From the NCBI GenBank assembly GCA_029857655.1, contig JAOUGR010000067.1:1-9246 (forward strand): a DNA stretch of 9,246 nt. The letters are read 5' to 3'. The DNA comes from Gammaproteobacteria bacterium (lineage in GTDB: Bacteria; Pseudomonadota; Gammaproteobacteria; Steroidobacterales; Steroidobacteraceae). The notes beneath the pieces are model-generated. The model did no database searches. It was not told the origin of the DNA and was given only the letters and a program-made list of their open reading frames with translations. Below are positions 6,473 through 9,246 of this stretch, piece by piece. Both the position numbers and the translations under genes were made by a program. Numbering within the stretch: position 1 is the first letter of the stretch; each line of letters begins with the position of its first letter.

Positions 6473-7670
6473 AGCACTGATCTGCGACGCGATTCGCACA
6501 CCGATCGGGCGTTACGGTGGCCTGCTTTCCGGCGTTCGAACCGACGATCTTGCGGCCGTGCCGCTCACGGCACTGATGCGGCGCAACCCGTCGGTTGACT
6601 GGCAGGCCCTCGACGATGTCGTGCTGGGTTGCGCGAATCAGGCCGGCGAGGACAATCGCAATCTCGCGCGCATGGCCGCATTGCTGTCGGGCCTTCCGGT
6701 CACGGTGCCGGGCGTGACCGTGAACCGCCTCTGCGGTTCGGGTCTCGATGCGGTCGCGATCGCGGCACGCATGATTCGAAGCGGCGAGGCCGAACTCGTG
6801 ATCGCCGGCGGCGCGGAGAGCATGAGCCGTGCACCCTACGTCGTATCGAAGCCGGAATCCGCATTCACCCGAAGTCAGCAGATGTTTGATACGACGATCG
6901 GCTGGCGCTTCGTCAACCCGCTGATGAAGCAGCAGTATGGCATCGACTCGATGCCGGAGACCGGCGAAAATATCGCCGCCGAGTTCGGCGTTTCACGGGC
7001 CGACCAGGATGCATTTGCGCTGCGCAGCCAGCAGCGCGCCTTGCGTGCGCAGGACGATGGCACACTGGCGGCGGAAATCACGCCTGTGACGCTGCCTGCC
7101 CGCAAGGGCGAACCGGTCGTCGTCGATCGCGATGAACATCCCCGTGTAACCAGCCTGGAGGCACTCGCCAGGCTACCCACGCCATTTCGCAATGGCGGAA
7201 CCATCACGGCGGGTAATGCCTCGGGCATCAATGACGGCGCGTGTGCGCTCCTGATCGCAAGCGAACGCGCGGCTGCCCTTTACGGCCTCAAGCCGCGCGC
7301 GCGCGTGCTCGGCGCAGCAGTCGCCGGCGTCGAGCCCCGCATCATGGGAATCGGCCCGGCACCGGCGACGGAAAAATTGCTGGCGCGCCTCGGCCTGCCC
7401 CTGTCCGCGATGGACGTCATCGAGCTCAACGAGGCATTTGCCTCGCAGGCGCTGGCCGTGCTGCGCAGGCTCGGCCTGCCGGATGATGCCACGCAGGTGA
7501 ATCCGAACGGGGGCGCCATCGCATTGGGGCATCCACTCGGCATGAGTGGTGCGCGCCTCGCAACCACGGCGACCTGGCAGCTCGCGCGAAGCGGCGGGCG
7601 TTATGGGCTGTGCGCCATGTGCATCGGCGTGGGGCAGGGCATTGCGCTCGCGATCGAGCGCGTCGGGTGA
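6465..7670 (+). CDS. paaJ: 3-oxoadipyl-CoA / 3-oxo-5,6-dehydrosuberyl-CoA thiolase
   Basis: A 401-residue thiolase, the same length as E. coli PaaJ and the PcaF proteins. All three catalytic residues are in place: Cys90 in [11 protein letters not shown], His356 in [16 protein letters not shown], and Cys386 in [10 protein letters not shown]. Other blocks are [13 protein letters not shown] (7-19), [20 protein letters not shown] (55-74) and [12 protein letters not shown] (115-126); the NQAGEDNRN block and the MSRAPYV stretch are characteristic of the PaaJ/PcaF subgroup rather than of biosynthetic acetoacetyl-CoA thiolases. It performs both thiolytic steps of the phenylacetate pathway, releasing acetyl-CoA and finally succinyl-CoA. 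PcaF of the beta-ketoadipate pathway is the alternative name; the context favours PaaJ. The frame is open upstream, but ATG 6465 has a strong ribosome-binding site. It overlaps the following gene by 4 nt (GTGA, 7667-7670). Confidence 0.93.
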   Translation: MSEALICDAIRTPIGRYGGLLSGVRTDDLAAVPLTALMRRNPSVDWQALDDVVLGCANQAGEDNRNLARMAALLSGLPVTVPGVTVNRLCGSGLDAVAIAARMIRSGEAELVIAGGAESMSRAPYVVSKPESAFTRSQQMFDTTIGWRFVNPLMKQQYGIDSMPETGENIAAEFGVSRADQDAFALRSQQRALRAQDDGTLAAEITPVTLPARKGEPVVVDRDEHPRVTSLEALARLPTPFRNGGTITAGNASGINDGACALLIASERAAALYGLKPRARVLGAAVAGVEPRIMGIGPAPATEKLLARLGLPLSAMDVIELNEAFASQALAVLRRLGLPDDATQVNPNGGAIALGHPLGMSGARLATTATWQLARSGGRYGLCAMCIGVGQGIALAIERVG

Positions 7671-9246
7671 GCGCGCCGATTGCGGTCGAGCGTGACGGCG
7701 GTATCGCCGTCATCGTGCTCGATCATCCGCCCGTCAACGCGCTGGCGCACCGATTGCGCACGGCCTTGCTCACGGCAATCGAACGTCTAGACGCCGATTC
7801 GACCGTGCAGGCAATCGTCCTGCACGGGACCGGCAGAAATTTCATCGCCGGCGCCGATATCTCGGAATTCGACCAGCCTGCCCAACCACCGCTCCTGAAC
7901 GAGCTGCTGCTGCGCCTGGAATCCTGCAGCAAGCCCGTCATCGCTGCACTCCACGGCGCGGTCCTGGGCGGCGGAGCCGAAACCGCGCTCGCCTGTCACT
8001 ACCGCGCGGCGACATCCGACCTCAAGCTCGGATTTCCGGAGGTAACGCTTGGCCTGCTGCCAGGTGCGGGCGGCACCGTGCGCTTGCCGCGGATAGCCGG
8101 GTGGAAGGCGTCACTCGAGCTGATGACCGGCGGCAAGCCCATCGACCGCGATGCTGCGCAGGCCATCGGGCTGATCGATTACCTGATCGAGGGCGACGTG
8201 CGTGCCGGCTCGGTCGCCTGGGCGCGTGAACTCATCGCTGCCGGGGCACAGCCGCGGCGACTGCGCGATTTGCCTGCGCCTGAGGCGTCGAAGGAACTCT
8301 TCAGTGAATGGCGGAACGCAATGCCGGCTGCAGCGCGGCGTTTGCCGGCGCCCGGTCGCGTCGTGGATGCCCTGGAAGCGTCCGCGACGCGGCCTTTCGA
8401 ACAGGCTCTCGGTCGTGCGAGGGAACTATTCGAGGAATGCCGCCGTTCCAGCGAATCCCGGGCGCTGCGTCATCTGTTCTTTGCGGAGCGCGGTTCAGGT
8501 TCAGACAAGGACGCGGCGCTACCGGTCGAGCGCGCAGGTGTCATCGGTGCCGGCACGATGGGCGCCGGAATCGCGATCAGCCTCGCGACGGCTGGCATCG
8601 CCGTGACACTCGTGGATTCGAAGCCCGAATCGCTCGCCGCCGGTCTGGCACGCGTCGCCTCGACAATCGAAGGGTCCACCCGCAAGGGACGCTTGACGGC
8701 GGCGGATGCTGCGGCCGCGGTTGCGCGGGTTCGCGGTGCCGGGGGATTGCAGGCGCTTGCTGCCGCCGATCTGGTGATCGAGGCCGTTTTCGAGAATCTG
8801 GAAATCAAGCAGCAGATCTTCGCGCAGCTCGGAAAACTTTGCCGGCCGCAGGCCGTGATGGCTAGCAACACCTCGACGCTCGACATCGACGCCATTGCGA
8901 CGGCAAGCGGTCGCGCGGCCGACGTCGCAGGAATGCATTTTTTCAGTCCCGCGCATGTCATGCGCCTGGTCGAGATCGTGCGTGGCCGCGAGAGTTCGCG
9001 CGCGACGCTCGCAACGCTTCAGGCCGTGACCAGGCGCATCGGAAAGATCGGCGTGACCGTCGGCAACTGCTATGGCTTTGTCGGAAACCGCATGCTGTAC
9101 GCCTACGGCCGTGAGAAGGAGCTGATGCTGCTGGAGGGTTCGTCACCCGAGGTCATCGACCATGCGCTTGAGGGATTCGGCATGGCGATGGGACCCAATG
9201 CCGTGGGCGACCTGGCGGGTCTCGATATCGGCTACCAGGCCAGGCG
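7667..9246 (+). CDS. Bifunctional enoyl-CoA hydratase / 3-hydroxyacyl-CoA dehydrogenase, MFE1/EHHADH-like (3' end missing)
   Basis: I translated the frame from GTG 7667 to the window edge and found no stop: 526 complete codons, with the gene continuing out of the window (full relatives are about 690-720 residues). Residues about 5-190 are a crotonase domain with [10 protein letters not shown] (59-68), GAVLGGGAE with Glu105, and [14 protein letters not shown] with Glu125, so both hydratase glutamates are present. Residues about 288-465 are the NAD-binding dehydrogenase domain: [13 protein letters not shown] (291-303), [20 protein letters not shown] (400-407) and [16 protein letters not shown] with His424 and Glu436. 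[11 protein letters not shown] with Asn474 and the [17 protein letters not shown] block start the C-terminal domain. HFFSPAHVM and the DLAGLD block resemble the peroxisomal L-bifunctional enzyme more than FadB. The GTG overlaps the thiolase stop by 4 nt. It probably does both the hydration and oxidation steps before PaaJ. General beta-oxidation is the alternative role. Confidence 0.92.
   Translation, partial: MSAPIAVERDGGIAVIVLDHPPVNALAHRLRTALLTAIERLDADSTVQAIVLHGTGRNFIAGADISEFDQPAQPPLLNELLLRLESCSKPVIAALHGAVLGGGAETALACHYRAATSDLKLGFPEVTLGLLPGAGGTVRLPRIAGWKASLELMTGGKPIDRDAAQAIGLIDYLIEGDVRAGSVAWARELIAAGAQPRRLRDLPAPEASKELFSEWRNAMPAAARRLPAPGRVVDALEASATRPFEQALGRARELFEECRRSSESRALRHLFFAERGSGSDKDAALPVERAGVIGAGTMGAGIAISLATAGIAVTLVDSKPESLAAGLARVASTIEGSTRKGRLTAADAAAAVARVRGAGGLQALAAADLVIEAVFENLEIKQQIFAQLGKLCRPQAVMASNTSTLDIDAIATASGRAADVAGMHFFSPAHVMRLVEIVRGRESSRATLATLQAVTRRIGKIGVTVGNCYGFVGNRMLYAYGREKELMLLEGSSPEVIDHALEGFGMAMGPNAVGDLAGLDIGYQAR

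Noticed and set aside
8202..8865. Plus-strand frames of 134 and 185 codons at 8202-8606 and 8308-8865
   Set aside because: They are out-of-frame shadows of the continuous hydratase-dehydrogenase reading frame that runs from GTG 7667 to the window edge.

Overview
The window is a dense, single-strand, GC-rich catabolic gene cluster. Every supported gene is on the + strand, and gaps are a few bases or negative, except for one ~91 nt gap (1454-1544). High GC, strong third-position GC bias, and paa gene content and order close to proteobacterial clusters suggest a Pseudomonadota bacterium, probably gamma- or betaproteobacterial and possibly environmental. The taxonomic call is an inference and is weak below phylum level.

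Layout. Bases 2-229 are the 3' end of a 2-oxoacid dehydrogenase E1 beta subunit. After 3 nt comes a complete lipoyl-bearing E2 acyltransferase (233-1453). The 91 nt gap holds the best promoter candidate, a 7 bp direct repeat and a GC-rich hairpin. It leads into paaA (best start TTG 1545), paaB, paaC, paaD and paaE, which together encode the ring-1,2-phenylacetyl-CoA epoxidase, its maturation factor and its reductase. Then come paaG (epoxide isomerase), paaI (hot-dog thioesterase) and paaJ/pcaF (3-oxoadipyl-CoA thiolase). Last is the 5' part of a large fused enoyl-CoA hydratase / 3-hydroxyacyl-CoA dehydrogenase that runs off the right edge.

How it works together. PaaABCE with electrons from PaaE epoxidises phenylacetyl-CoA, and PaaD supports cofactor assembly. 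PaaG isomerises the epoxide to the oxepin. After ring hydrolysis (PaaZ, not in this window) the open chain is degraded by beta-oxidation-type steps: the fused hydratase/dehydrogenase could supply the PaaF-like and PaaH-like activities, and PaaJ does the thiolysis. PaaI can rescue CoA from dead-end intermediates. Neither paaF, paaH, paaK, paaZ nor a paaX/paaR regulator is seen as a separate gene here. The two most interesting points are the adjacent 2-oxoacid dehydrogenase, which raises the possibility of making phenylacetyl-CoA directly from phenylpyruvate, and the MFE1/EHHADH-type fusion standing where separate paaF and paaH would be expected. I found no RNA genes, mobile elements, CRISPR arrays or convincing terminators. 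No stretch above 300 bases lacks a gene.
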